The notes beneath the pieces are model-generated. The model was given only the letters and a program-made list of their open reading frames with translations. It was not told the origin of the DNA and did no database searches. A program made the position numbers and the translations under genes. A stretch of 64,000 bases of DNA from positions 10,788,001 through 10,852,000 of the forward strand of contig OZ234494.1 of the NCBI GenBank assembly GCA_965153455.1. The letters run 5' to 3'. The stretch comes from Sphagnum compactum. Its lineage: Eukaryota > Bryophyta > Sphagnopsida > Sphagnales. This document shows positions 1 to 12,740 of this stretch, piece by piece. Each line of letters begins with the position of its first letter. The first letter of the stretch is position 1.

Positions 1-49
1 TAAAGGGTTGTTCCCCAGACTATCTCTTTTTATAACCCTGAGCCATACT

Positions 50-200
50 AGTCCCAAAATATCCTAGGCCATGATATTGCCAAAACTATCGCAAAATATC
101 CTAGGCCATGATATTGCCAAAAGTATCCCAAAATATCCTAGGACATGACATTGCCAAAAGTATCCCAAAATATCCTAGGCCATGACAGTATCGTTCATAA
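50..200. repeat. 37-bp tandem repeat, four copies
   Basis: The palindrome CCTAGG recurs at 63, 100, 137 and 174, exactly 37 bp apart, inside a unit that reads about CAAAATATCCTAGGCCATGA followed by TATTGCCAAAA. Copies differ by only a few bases, so the array looks young. No coding potential is seen. The array may continue beyond the left edge. Confidence 0.9.
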
Positions 201-1747
201 TTTAAACCAAATTTTGTTTACTTGACATAGATGTCATAACATCAAAATGTCCATGGGCAATTTAATGATGATATGTTCAATGACAAAAACAATCAGTGAG
301 AGGAGGAGAATAAACAACCAAGGTTTTTACACAAATTTTTTAAAATTATGGGATTTGGGGTCTTGGGTTCTTCAAATTATGGTGTTGTTAATTTTTTTGG
401 CTATGGTCAATAATGTGTTATGGGGTTGAAGGTTGTTGAAATCCAATTTCTTTAGGAGGTAGTTTTTTGTATTTTCTTCAAAGATGGGCAAGCCATGAAC
501 TAATTAGGGCTTGTAGCATTTCACAAATATTTTAACACATAATTTTTTTTTAAACAAACATGAAAAATGACAACAACAAGATGAGAAATGTTTGTCGAAT
601 GGCGAGTTCTTAAAAAATGACATTCATAAAAAAATAAATTCTTCCTAAGTAGCATTGGAATTAATGGATACGTGCACCATTTTTTAGGTAGAACTAAGTG
701 TCACGTGAAGAAGGACCAACACGTCATTGTTGTTGTTGGTGCTTTTGCTTTAGATCACACCATAAACCATGCACTTGCACTACTCCAAGATGTTAGTAGT
801 TATTTTTTTCTAATTCTTCTATGCTTTCCAAGATACATCTCAACCTTGGTTTGTGTCTTTTTAAGCTTTCAATTTGCACCTCACCAGCATTTATGATTTC
901 AATCGTTTGTTCCTTTACACATGTTTCTCACCACATTTGTGATTCTTTCTAATTCTTGCACATTCCCTTCTATGCATTATGCTATGCATTTTGTGTTTTG
1001 AACTTTTCAATGCACTTGTGTTCATTGTTCACAATAGCTCATAAAAACAAAAAGAGGGCATTAAAGAAAAAAGAAAAACCTTTGCACCAGCTTTGTTTTT
1101 AGCACAAAAGGAAAATTTTGGCATGAAACTACTTTCATGTTGAGTTGTTGACAAAAAACCAATTTCAGCCCATCTTGGGGTCCTTTGTTTTTTTAATGTT
1201 GGGTTTGGAGTTACGACCTTCAAATTGGGCAAACATGGGCTTTTGGTGTTGTGTTTGTTCAATTTTACAAATATTTTTAATAACTTGAAAAGTGCATAAT
1301 GTGAAAGAACCTAACTATTTTCAACAAATGTAAAACATTGTCGCATTTTTTTTTGGGTATATTTGGATCCTTCATTGGGCTGAAAAAATCTTGTCAACAA
1401 CATTCTAGTGATATCACAGGAACATTAATTTACACAATTTGAAAAATAATTTTTAATTTATTAAAGTAACTTTTATCAGGTAAAGATTACCCACCAACTT
1501 GTCCCTCCTCACTATCCTTCTCACTGCAACGATGTCCTTATGCAACGATGTCCTTATGTAGTGTCACTGTCACGATGATGCTTTACATAAGAGAAGGGTC
1601 TATTAGCAAACCGTTCTGGATCTTCGAACCCCCCTTTGGCCTACCGACAACAAAGGGATTTCAAATCCGGAAAGGTTTGTTGATAGACCCTTTTCTAGGA
1701 TACATTTAATTCTTCCGCATAAAGCAACCTGAATTTTTGTAGAATAA
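201..1747. other. AT-rich spacer without a recognisable gene
   Basis: Only short open frames (under 80 codons) of low-complexity AT-rich sequence are present, none resembling a known family. A 16-bp direct duplication (GCAACGATGTCCTTAT) lies near 1530-1560. Base composition shifts to higher GC from about 1500 towards the downstream gene. Confidence 0.6.
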
Positions 1748-2150
1748 GCATCGATGCCACTTTTTGTCATAGGTGAGGCATAGTGAAATGAGGCGTTTCC
1801 CTACAAAGACATCATTCCGCATTGGAAAAAGGCTTCAAGAGAGGTAGGTACTAGATACCTACTTGTAATTGGGAGTGTAGGCATGGATGCTACTTTTGTT
1901 AGAACCAATGCATAGTAAAATCAGGCATTTCCCTTGAAAGAAAGAGTGCATTCCACGCCGGAAAAAAGCCTCAAGAGGGGTAGGTACTAGGTACGTCCAT
2001 ATAATCGGTAGTGTAGGCATCGATGCCACTTTTCGTCATAATCGAGCCGAAGTGAAATCGAGCGTTTCTATTCAAAGCCTGCATTCCGCGCCGGAAAAAG
2101 CCGCAAAAGAGGTAGGTTATGCACGTAGAATCGGTAGCGTGTCTGGCAAC
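1748..2150. repeat. ~135-bp tandem repeat, three copies, upstream of the SR gene
   Basis: The block GCATCGATGCCAC begins at 1748 and 2017, with a variant (GCATGGATGCTAC) at 1881, giving periods of 133 and 136 bp. Each unit also holds a 'gtgaaat-gaggcgttt' block, a 'cattccgcgccggaaaaag' block and a 'gaggtaggta' block. The copy nearest the gene is the most CpG-rich. The array overlaps the likely promoter and start of the 5' leader of the SR gene, so it may carry repeated regulatory sites. Confidence 0.85.
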
Positions 2151-2300
2151 CGAGACAGATGCTTTTCTCAGGGTTCGAGGGTCACTAGGGTTCGGAGCTC
2201 CGAGCTGCGCGCGAACACGATCCGCGAGCCTGTTGTTATCCTATGTGAGCGAGCGTTCTCGCAACGAATCTACTCGAAGGCGGAGGCAGGCAAGGTTTTG
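2110..2300 (+). other. Probable 5' non-coding exon of the SR splicing-factor gene
   Basis: A GC-richer stretch ends in a strong donor (GTTTTG then GTAAGT at 2301). The coding exon of the SR gene is preceded by an acceptor AG at 2911-2912. Together they suggest a 5'-UTR intron of about 610 bp (2301-2912), common in plant SR genes. The transcription start is not visible. The open frame across this stretch has no family resemblance. Confidence 0.5.
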
Positions 2301-2454
2301 GTAAGTAGATTTCCTGTAGAACAAATTTTTATGCCTTTTAAAAGTTTATTTTTCCCGAACGTCACACATATGCATGCTACTACTCCCTTATTGTTTATGG
2401 GTGTTTTAGTTCTGATTGCAATAGCATGCATTAGGTCTTGTACATTCACATGTG

Positions 2455-2712
2455 TGTCTGCATGCACAGTATGTTCAAAACATTTCCCCATACCTTTCCT
2501 GGATGCCTGCTGAGCCGTCTGGCATCCACAGTTTGTTTAAAACATCTCCTCATGCATTCAGGTGTTTTGCGTCTCCTATGTGTTTCTGCATCTACAGTAT
2601 GTTCGAAACGTCTCCTATAGATCTCCTTGATGCATGCTCAGCTCTGTCGCATTCGCCGTCTGTTGAAAATGTTTCTTCATACATCTCCTGGATGCATACT
2701 CAGCCCTATCAC
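2455..2712 (+). repeat. ~62-bp degenerate tandem repeat, four copies, in the 5'-UTR intron
   Basis: Units begin near 2461 (GCATGCACAGTATGTTCAAA), 2522, 2588 and 2648 (GCATTCGCCGTCTGTTGAAA). Each is followed by a 'catctcct-ggatgcat-ctcagc' block. Spacing is about 60-66 bp. The repeat lies wholly within the inferred leader intron of the SR gene and is pyrimidine-rich. Confidence 0.75.
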
Positions 2713-2927
2713 TCTTTTAGTGAAACCACTAGCTATCGTTCTTGTTGTTACATGTGAGTCCTGACTTAGGACACAGCTTTGCAAGGGGGGTTTCATGATT
2801 GCTCTGCTTGGATTATTTCTTTGGGAATTTTTTATTACAGCTAGAAGTCTGTTGAGATTCGGCTTTTTTTCTTCACTATGGAGATGGATATGTCGTCCTT
2901 TTTTGGTGGCAGGACCTTCAGAAAGTG

Positions 2928-5900
2928 ATGAGGCGTCGCAGTCCCAGTTACTCTCCACCAAGGAGACGGCGATCTCCTAGTCCGCGGGGTAGAGGAGGTT
3001 ATAACAGGGCTGTGGACCTGCCTACAAGTCTTCTGGTTCGCAATATCCCTCGGGACTGCAGGTACCTCCAAACAGATTTGCGTAATATGAAAAAGGGAGC
3101 AAAGATTGTATTGCTCACTTTGTCACTAGTTTTGCCCATGTTGTATTGCTATCTCTTTTGCTAGGATATTGTTTCTTGTATTTAGATGATTATGTGGCAA
3201 CTGAAAATTACACCTGTTGGCCTCACACCCTTGCATGTTTAGTAGTTGCAGAAGGCATACTGCAGTTTTCTGAATGTCAAAGACAGGGCTGCCTATATTA
3301 GTTTTGTGGTTTCTTCCTGGTCTTCTCTTCAGTGCTCGATAAACAGGATTTACTGGCCTGTGGATATTGTTTATTTATGGAAATGATCTTCTCATGCATA
3401 GTGTCTGTTGGATGATTAACTCATTTTTATTGACTGTATTTGCAGGCCAGAGGATTTGCGCATCCCATTCGAGCGCTATGGAGTCATAAAGGACGTGTAT
3501 TTGCCAAAAGACTACTACACTGGGTAAGTGGTCTATCATTTCAATTGTGGCAGGATCAGTGATAATCAACTCATAGGGAGAGGGCCAGTTCAGATACTTG
3601 CCAGACTATCAGAACCACACTTCTCGTCCTCTATTATCTTTCATTCTCTGCTGTGCAAAACTTCCCATGTCTCCATTAGACACTTTCACTTTCCCATCTT
3701 TTCTGTGTCAATCACAGATAGAGGGTTAAGGAGCACTAATATTACTTCTGGATTCAGGCCAAACATACACTCTAAGCTCGTATGTCTTTGAGGATGTCAG
3801 GGGTCTAATGTAGGCACTTGATGTCAGAACTCTGCTTACAGTGTCGAAGGCTCACTACAGTTGTAAGAGAGAGGTTGAAGTTACTATGCACTGTATGGTG
3901 GAAAAGCAGTAGTCTGTTAAATTTCTGGTGCTATTTGCATTCAAGGATATATGGGAAGCCTGCCCTTTGGACTAGGCTAGGAAGAGATGTCCTCTATAGT
4001 GGTGTGCAGCTCTGCTCCCATGTGATATGCTAATTCAGCTTCTCATTAGCCTTGATTTCTTACAGTGCAGAGTTGAAGTGTGTTCTGTTGTCAGCAAGCA
4101 AGATAGAAGACTCATTGTGGGGTCTGATGGCATATGCTCATCCTTAGACTCAAATGTGGGTTTGGGTATGGTTTTGAGGATCAAAGATCCCCATAAACTT
4201 GTGGGGAGCAATTGATCACCCTGTGCTTTTATTAAAGCTTATCACTCAAATAGCTTGTTTGTAAGAGATGGCTGGCCTAACACTTTGACTTCGGAAAGGC
4301 TGTAGAGGTGATGATCACATCAGGCCAGTCTGCAAACAGAAAGTTCCAGAAGTTTCCAGAAGACCCTGAAGTAGTGAAGGATGGGTTCCCAAGAGAAGAT
4401 AGAGTTCTACGGAGGCCCAAGAAAAGAGAAGAGAAGAGAAGAGAAGAGGTGGAAGGTGTGAAGAGGGTTTATGAGGTCTGGGCAGCTCATTCAAAGTTGG
4501 AAGAATGGGCCACATAATCCTCGAGAATTATTTGAAGAAAATGGGGAAGGAAAACCGAAGAAGAAAGATGTTTCTCCTTTACCAATTAAATCTGGTCAGT
4601 AGTGGGCTATTGTTGCCACAAGGTCAGCGACCAAATGCATCAGTGGTTCTGTATGTGAATGTCTTTCATTATGAGTGCCTTTTAGAGAAGACATGTTTTG
4701 TCCAATCATCTCTCACAGTGCACTTTACAGCATGCCGGCACTTAATGCCAGACATTTCCCATAGTTTTGATTGCAAGTTTACAACAGGGGTCCTTGGTGG
4801 TTTTGTGGAATAGAACTCATTAGTGTTTGATGTGCATCTTTTGATGGGCGCACTGCCATGTATTGGTGCATGAGTTAGAGTTGCATACAAATTTGTCATT
4901 TACAAAGAGCTTGACCTTACTAGTTTAAGTATGGTTTTTTATTTTAGTATTGTGCCTGCAAACAGAAGGTAATGGTCAAGAATGCAGCGTTTCACTGGGT
5001 CACAATTGAGCAGTCTGGGGAGAAATATAGTGTAGATAACCACCTCAGCATGTTCATGATGTTTGTACTGGAGTTGGATCAGAAAGAGAATGACGAGGTC
5101 TGGATTTCAAACTCTGGTCAGCATCTGGTATCAGCAAGGTCAACAGCTGCAAGCATTTCTTGTTAGTCTGAACAGAAAGAAAATGCTCAGGCAGCATGCA
5201 AAATACAAATGAACTAAATCTCTGGCCCCTGTACTCTTGTGGTGGCAGAGGAGCCTTGCCTACTTAATAATCTAAATTGATGGTAGATTTAGTTAGGGTA
5301 TGTCAACCACCTGTGTTTCTGCTTTATTATCTGTGTCCATTACTAATGCAAATCCTTCTGGTTTTACACCAGGGAACTTCGAGGGTTTGGATTTGTGCAG
5401 TTTCTAGAGGCAGGTGATGCAGCTGAGGCACAGTACAACCTGGACCATCAGGTTATTGGTGGTCGTGAGATTACTGTTGTGTTTGCAGAGGAAAATCGAA
5501 AGAAGCCCCAGGAAATGCGTTCTAAGGAGCGTATAAGGTACCCATTTTCTTTTGTTACAAAAATGCTTTTGCATAATTTTACAGTGTCCATTTCAATCTG
5601 TAGAATGAACATTTTGCCAAATTTGGATTATGCTGTTAAAACATCCCCTACTTGATGCAGAGGCCGACCAGGTTATCATGGACGTCGTCGCTCTCCATAT
5701 GGTGGTAAGACAAGCACTTCTGTACAAATGAGTTTGGAGGTCAGCTTGGTTTGTCCTGTGGGTATCAGTATTGGAGAACAGCTTAGTTCAAACCTGTGAT
5801 TATACATTCTTTTGGTTGGACTATAGATAGTTTTTAGCAGATCATTATGCACCTATCAATACCCAAGTTGATTGCTGATGAAGTCAGTGGGGCATAATTG

Positions 5901-7301
5901 GAGCTAGTCACAGCCATTCATGATGAAGGTGATGGTCTGATGCTTTGTGAGTGACACTCCACAGGTTATGATGGCACACATTCTTGTCATGTTTGTTGTT
6001 GATTGGGTGGATCTGAGACAATGAGCAGTTTCAAAGTGTTATGTGGAGTTCTTTCTGTGGTCTCAGATATGCTTCTGGTTGGATTAAATAGTTTTGTTTG
6101 TGCAGCCCCACGTTCACGCTCTCCTAGGTATCGCTCCCCTTCACCAAGAGTTGCTCACCACTCTAGGTAAGGTTTAAAAACCTTGTCTGTCTAACTTCGG
6201 GTTTTTATATTACAAACGTGGTTTTGCAATTGAGAAATTCTCAGAGCTTCCACTGCCTTGCATCACAATGTCTACCTTTTCTGGAGATTATCTGTTGTGT
6301 GTAAAGCTTGCCAATTTTCACAGTAGGTCCTAAATCATACAGGCATTTGGGTTGGATTTCTTTTTATAATAATCAGTTCAATTTGTAATTGATGTGGGAG
6401 ATCTTCTCTGTTTTCCATAGACAGAAACATCATTGCTGATGAATGTCACAATTGATTGCTGATGAATTTTGTGAACCTGGATCATGGTCCAAGTTGTGAT
6501 TGGTACACTGGTCCAGTAAGTGATGTAAGATCCACATGATGAATTTCCCTGCCCTCATCTCTCCTGAAGCACATAATCCTTATGATGGATATGCTTCTAC
6601 ATGTGATTTTATGTTCAAATGCTGTTCAGGTCATACACTCCAGACCGAGAATATCGTCACTCACACACTCCATCCCCAGCGCCCTATCAGCATGTCTACT
6701 CTTCTCCTGTAAGGTCTAATAGCAGAAGGAGGCGTGACCGGTCACCTCTACCTACAAGAAGGTCCCCAAGCCCACCTCATGCATCACGAGATTATCAGCT
6801 GCGTTCAAAGGACAAAGATTATTACCCTGACCAGTATAGGTATCTTTTCTTTTGATGAAATGTGCTTAAGTCTGGTGTTTCCTTTTCTGAGCTCACTGGA
6901 AGCTGATGAGTTTATTTGATGGTCACTTTGTCTAATGCTCATTGCTCTTTTCCATGTCTGTAGACTTTTGGATTGTGATTTCTGCTTCTGCAGATCACAC
7001 TGGTAGTCTCACACACTCTCTCTGACTTCCTCCCAGGAGACAGCAGTCCTCATCACACTCTCCACCATCATCTCACAGACAGGGCAGGGAGGCAAATTAT
7101 GAGGGCTCTCCTGTTTCAGAACACAGGTACCAGCCTTTTTGTTGTTATCTTCTAGCTGCAAATATCTGCTACTTCCCTGCTTACTTTTGATTTTTGTTCT
7201 GAGAGAACAAGACTGTATGTGGTGTGGCATAACTTACAGGGCACAAACATATGAACTTGATGCATACTTTTTTGTTTTGCAGGCGGTTGCGGCATTCTTG
7301 A
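2928..7301 (+). CDS. SCL30/SCL33-like SR splicing factor (RRM plus RS domain)
   Basis: Nuclear pre-mRNA splicing factor of the plant-specific SCL subfamily, related to SC35/SRSF2. Exons: 2928-3061, 3446-3523, 5373-5537, 5661-5704, 6106-6166, 6630-6839, 7037-7126, 7283-7301; they keep phase and give 266 aa. A short N-terminal RS/SP extension (residues 1-30, RRRSPSYSPP...) is typical of SCL proteins. It precedes one RRM (about 33-115) with RNP2 'LLVRNI' and RNP1 'RGFGFVQF'; 'VFAEENRKKPQEMR' closes the RRM exactly as in SCL30/33. The C-terminal half is an RS-type tail rich in RS, SP and RR. ATG 2928 follows the acceptor at 2911-2912. The 1.85-kb second coding intron splits RNP2 from RNP1 and is the subfamily's known site of regulated splicing. 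Assignment to one subfamily member (SCL28/30/30A/33) is not certain. Confidence 0.93.
4335..4460 (+). promoter_or_regulatory. Purine-rich GAAG/GAGAA cluster in the long SR intron (candidate splicing regulatory element)
   Basis: Inside intron 2 (3524-5372) a run of overlapping GAGAA/GAAGA units (about 4420-4449) follows several GAAG-type motifs ('ccagaag', 'ctgaag', 'gtgaag', 'gagaag'). GA-rich elements of this kind bind SR proteins. The equivalent intron of Arabidopsis SCL33 carries GAAG repeats used in autoregulated splicing (family knowledge). A cryptic alternative exon may surround the cluster, but I cannot fix its borders. Confidence 0.5.
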
Positions 7302-8529
7302 GGCCTTTGATGATGTGGGTTAATCTCAGATAAAACCCTGGGGGCTTTGGATAACAGAATTGGCTACTTGACTGGTTGAAGGCATCACACTGCAGTTTCT
7401 GATCCTAGACAAGTATCTCTTTCCCATGATGAAGTGAAGGCTGATGGGAAACAGGGAGAACACACGATTGTTGAGCATCGGAGGTTTTTGCCAAACTATG
7501 AGTGAGTTAGATACACATTTCCAGGAAGTGTTTTTGTGGGGTTACTGTGGACCTAGAACTAGAAATGGCCATCCACTACCGGGAGCTGATTAAGTTGGTG
7601 GGGATGTTTATGGTAGCTTGTTTCAATCTCACTTCACTGGTTGTGACTGTCACTGGTCTGCTCCTTAGTTTGTTTTCACTTTTTTGAGGGTCAAGTCTTT
7701 CTTTTCAAACTGCTGATGTGTTGTAGGATGTGAGACTTCTGTGACCTTATCATTACAACATCTCTCAATTCCATTCTGTTTGACTTAAATTGTAAGTATG
7801 GAGGAGTTCTCAATACTTATGATGGTTTAAGGGTTTGTGAGATGTGGTATTGCAACACCTTGCTTGTGAAACCTTTTGCTGCACATCAATGCCACTTTTC
7901 TTAAAAGCCTCATTTCCAGTCATCATGGGGATTGTGGAGGAGATGCTTGGGGTATTATAAACTGAGCATAGAAGATTTCTTAAAAGGCAGCTATTTAAAA
8001 CTCTAGTGTATTGGGTGGCCAATTAGATTGGGGTGGCTTTCAACAAAGATATACTGGACCTGTGCTATAAAGTGTATGTGGGCTATATGTACTTGGTACG
8101 TGTAGGTTTTGGTTGAATATGTCAAACCAAGGACTTAGTCTCAAGGGAACAAGCAGCTCATAGTGCAGCAATGGCTCTGACCCTGATGGCAAGTTCAAAC
8201 CAGCAAGAATTAAAATAGCAATTATGTTCCATGAGCCAGAGTTGCCATATTCAAACAACATATTCCAGTCGGTGTGTGTGTGTGTGTGTGTTTTTTTGGG
8301 CGAATTTTCTTAGCTTGGCAATGGTTTTTCATAAAAAATGAAAAAAGCATGGAGAAATTGTGGTTTTTTTGGGGGCATTTTCGCCATTTTTCGAGATTTA
8401 AATAAATAAATTAGCCACATCTTGACGGAGGCACTTCCTAGGTCACCAATTGTAGCAGCACTTTTGTAAGAATGTTGTTAGAGCTCACTTAATACAGTCG
8501 CCATTTAATGGTAATTAATGCTGGGGGAT
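7302..8529. other. 3'-UTR of the SR gene and spacer
   Basis: Sequence after the SR stop codon keeps a moderate base composition to about 8040 and probably contains the 3'-UTR; no clear poly(A) site can be fixed. A short (TG)n tract lies at 8273-8291, followed by a T-rich run. No gene is recognised on either strand. Confidence 0.55.
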
Positions 8530-8725
8530 CCTTCCCAGTGGACACACTTGAGGAATTTGAAAAAAAAACCATTCTGGTTCTACCAAGTCGCAAAAATATA
8601 GCAGGAAATCGAACGCAAAGCGCTTTCTCGGCTATTTTTCTATTTTCCTCTGACATGTAACAAAATTTGGCTAGTTCCTCTTCTGGATGATCGCCAATGT
8701 GGCTACATCACAAAATAAATAAAAG
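8530..8725 (+). repeat. Dispersed repeat family, copy 1
   Basis: The core at 8661-8700 (AAATTTGGCTAGTTCCTCTT, then a GGATGATCGCCA-type block) recurs at 15089-15128 and 29083-29122 in the same orientation. All three are preceded by an 'aatatagcaggatt'-like block and followed by 'catcacaaaat' or a similar block. Unit length is about 200 bp. No terminal inverted repeats, protein or clear target duplication could be seen. It may be a SINE-like or non-autonomous element. Confidence 0.7.
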
Positions 8726-8799
8726 AAAGGGAAAATAGGGGAATTTTTTAAATATATATAAATAAAACCAACTGCCAATGATAACCGAACCTCCATTAC

Positions 8800-9052
8800 C
8801 AAATCTACTCCAGTTCCAAATTATGCTTTCCGAACCTGGCAACCCAACCTACTATAGATGTAGATTTAGGTTTCCGAGTCTGCGCTATCAAATCTATTAA
8901 GGATGTAGATTAAAATTTCCGAACCTGGCAACCCCAATCTATTGTCGTTGTAGATTTAGATTTCCGAGAAAAACCTCAGTATCAAATCTATTAATGATGT
9001 AGATTAAGATTTCCGAACCTCGCTACTAAATCTACTAGAGATGTAGATTTTG
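8800..9052. repeat. Degenerate tandem repeats upstream of beta-tubulin 1
   Basis: The phrases 'aaatctatta-(a/t)gatgtagatt' and 'gatttccgaacctggcaaccc' alternate through the stretch, with 'gtagatt' near 8860, 8903, 8949, 9000 and 9044. The unit is roughly 45-55 bp, perhaps a 105-115-bp double unit. The array stops about 200 bp before the tubulin start codon, so it occupies the proximal promoter. Confidence 0.75.
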
Positions 9053-9259
9053 TTGGAGGAAATCCGCTTTGGACCTGGCGCTCATTTCTGCCTTCGTTTT
9101 CACTGCCCCTCTTGTGTTGCATCTCTCTCTCTCTCTCTGTGTGCGTCTCTTCTGTTTCTTCCCTTTGTCGCTGCTTCTTCTCGGCTCTTCTCTGTGCACC
9201 TGCGTCGCTCGTGTTTGCGTTTTTCTTCAACTCTCCGTGTGTCATCTGCGGCTTCCAAG
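9053..9259 (+). promoter_or_regulatory. Pyrimidine-rich 5' leader/core promoter of beta-tubulin 1
   Basis: A C/T-rich stretch with a (CT)n tract at 9121-9140 precedes the ATG. CT-rich leaders are common in strongly expressed plant genes. No convincing TATA box can be placed, and the transcription start is unknown. Confidence 0.45.
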
Positions 9260-10938
<1,679 letters not shown>

Positions 10939-12546
10939 TGTTGATGTTCTGTATTGTTTGCAGATGTTGTACTATTTTGAGCAGATTTGTCTTCTGTTTT
11001 CTGGTTTGGATAGACAGATGGTTTTCCAAGTAAACTAATACTTGTTTCTTCCTTAATGGTATTGTTATTCTTAAATTCAGGTAAGGAATTTGCAGACCAA
11101 TGTATGTTTGTGACAATGAAATTGCTATACACAGTTTACTTAATACAGTGAGGAATGCTTGCAGTCTTATGGGGGTGTGGAATATTTCAACTGACTGCTG
11201 CTTTTCAGAAATGTGCTGTTTCAGAAACGCAAAGAGAGAAGATAGTTTATTGTTGTTGTCCACATTCTGTGATTTGCTGCCTACCTTTTGTAGGTTCTGT
11301 TTGTGTGACTTTTGTAGGTTGTGTTTGAAGTGAGGAATGATCTTCCTAGTAGTTAAATTATATTGCCAGTTTGTTGTGCTGATTTGTTTGACATTTCTAC
11401 AATTGACAGGTTAGTTGTATAGTATTTATGTCCATATTTTCCTGAGTTATGCAGAGAGTTGGTTTTGGGAGAGATTTTCATGCTCTTCTCTTGATCAACT
11501 CTTGACCACTACTAAATGAAACTTCGCCTTAGAATGCACTTTGAAAGCAGTGTTAAAAATCCACCATTTCTCTTTCTTTTTTCGTGCAAGAGAATTGTGA
11601 AAGCCAGCACCCAAAAGTCATGGTGACTGATCATTCAATCCAGAAAAGCACAAGTCAGTGTTCTTAGTTCAAGAGGAAGAAGAGACTTTACAAAACAATT
11701 TTCTTTGGATGCAACAGTTATTATATCTTTGCGTTTTCAACAGACATTTTTAGAATACAGACTACACTGTCAAGTTGGAACAAAGCTGGAGATATGGAGG
11801 ATTAGGAAAGCTGCCACCTCCATGTACATTACCCTGACAAAAAAAGTGTTCCCTCTGAGAAGCTTTTGCAACTGTATGAACTTTGCAATGCTCCTTGGTC
11901 TCCCACTAACTCCCATTTTGGTGTGTGACTTTTGGTGACCATTCTCTCCAAAAGCCTGGAGCTTAAAACCAGAAAAACCCAATTGGGCAGACTTAAAAAG
12001 AAATGGTGAATTTTAACAGCCTTTTTATTAAAGCCTGTAGAAACTTGTAAAAGAAAAGGCAAAACAGTAATAGCCAGTAGTCAAGGGTTTAAACTTACAT
12101 ACGGGATTTTATGATAATCAATATGGCAATTGTCGACAAGAATCAACAAAATTTGACTACAGGTAAGAGAGAAAAGTAGAAAATTTTAAGAATCCTGCTA
12201 TCTATATACATATATATACATATTATTTTTTAATTTAAAAGAAATTTCTCACAAATGCCCTTTGAATGAGTCACATTGGATTTTTTCTTGCCCACAAAGG
12301 TGATCAATATTTTGCAGGAGAAAAAAAACCCCTCAAGTTACAAGGGCAATAACCTGCATGATGACCATCTTTTTGATCCAAAATTACCACCCACAATTGC
12401 CCTAAATAACAACATAAGCCAAGCAGCAGCATGTTTTGAGAATTGTTTTGACAAGGGCAGTCCCCCATGGGGAGTGATTCTTTTAATGAGCCAAAATTTT
12501 ATCCCCCACAAGAGGACCCAAATAACAGAAGCCAAGTTCAGTAACT
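10939..12546. other. Tubulin 3'-UTR and spacer
   Basis: The first few hundred bases probably hold the 3'-UTR, with TTTGTAGGTT-type duplicates near 11285-11325. Beyond about 11600 there is AT-rich sequence with only short open frames and no recognised family. Confidence 0.55.
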
Positions 12547-12740
12547 TGTTTTGGCATGTACGATAAGGCCCAAGGAATCAAGCATTCCTGAAATGAGTGC
12601 CTCCTGCTGACAAGCCCATCATTTCTGGTAAAATGCCTTTACATGAAAGCCAACATGGTTTGGCATGTAAGTTAAGACTCAAGGACTAAGATTTTAGGGT
12701 TAGGGTTTAAGGCATTCCTGAAATGATGGCTGCCTGACGG
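12547..12740. repeat. ~110-bp direct duplication
   Basis: 'ggcatgta' and 'aaggcccaaggaatcaag' are followed by GCATTCCTGAAATGA at about 12580. The same order returns from 12659, with GCATTCCTGAAATGA at about 12711. The second copy contains a short telomere-like stretch (TTAGGGTTAGGGTTT, about 12693-12708) between its halves. Nothing coding is seen. Confidence 0.65.

Noticed and set aside
50-200. CRISPR-like array from regular 37-bp spacing
   Set aside because: The whole unit repeats with no unique spacers, and the window is eukaryotic; it is a simple minisatellite.
2052-2513. Open frame of 153 codons upstream of the SR gene as a separate gene
   Set aside because: It spans the tandem repeat, the inferred leader exon and its donor, and lacks similarity or a plausible stop context. 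Leader sequence explains it better.
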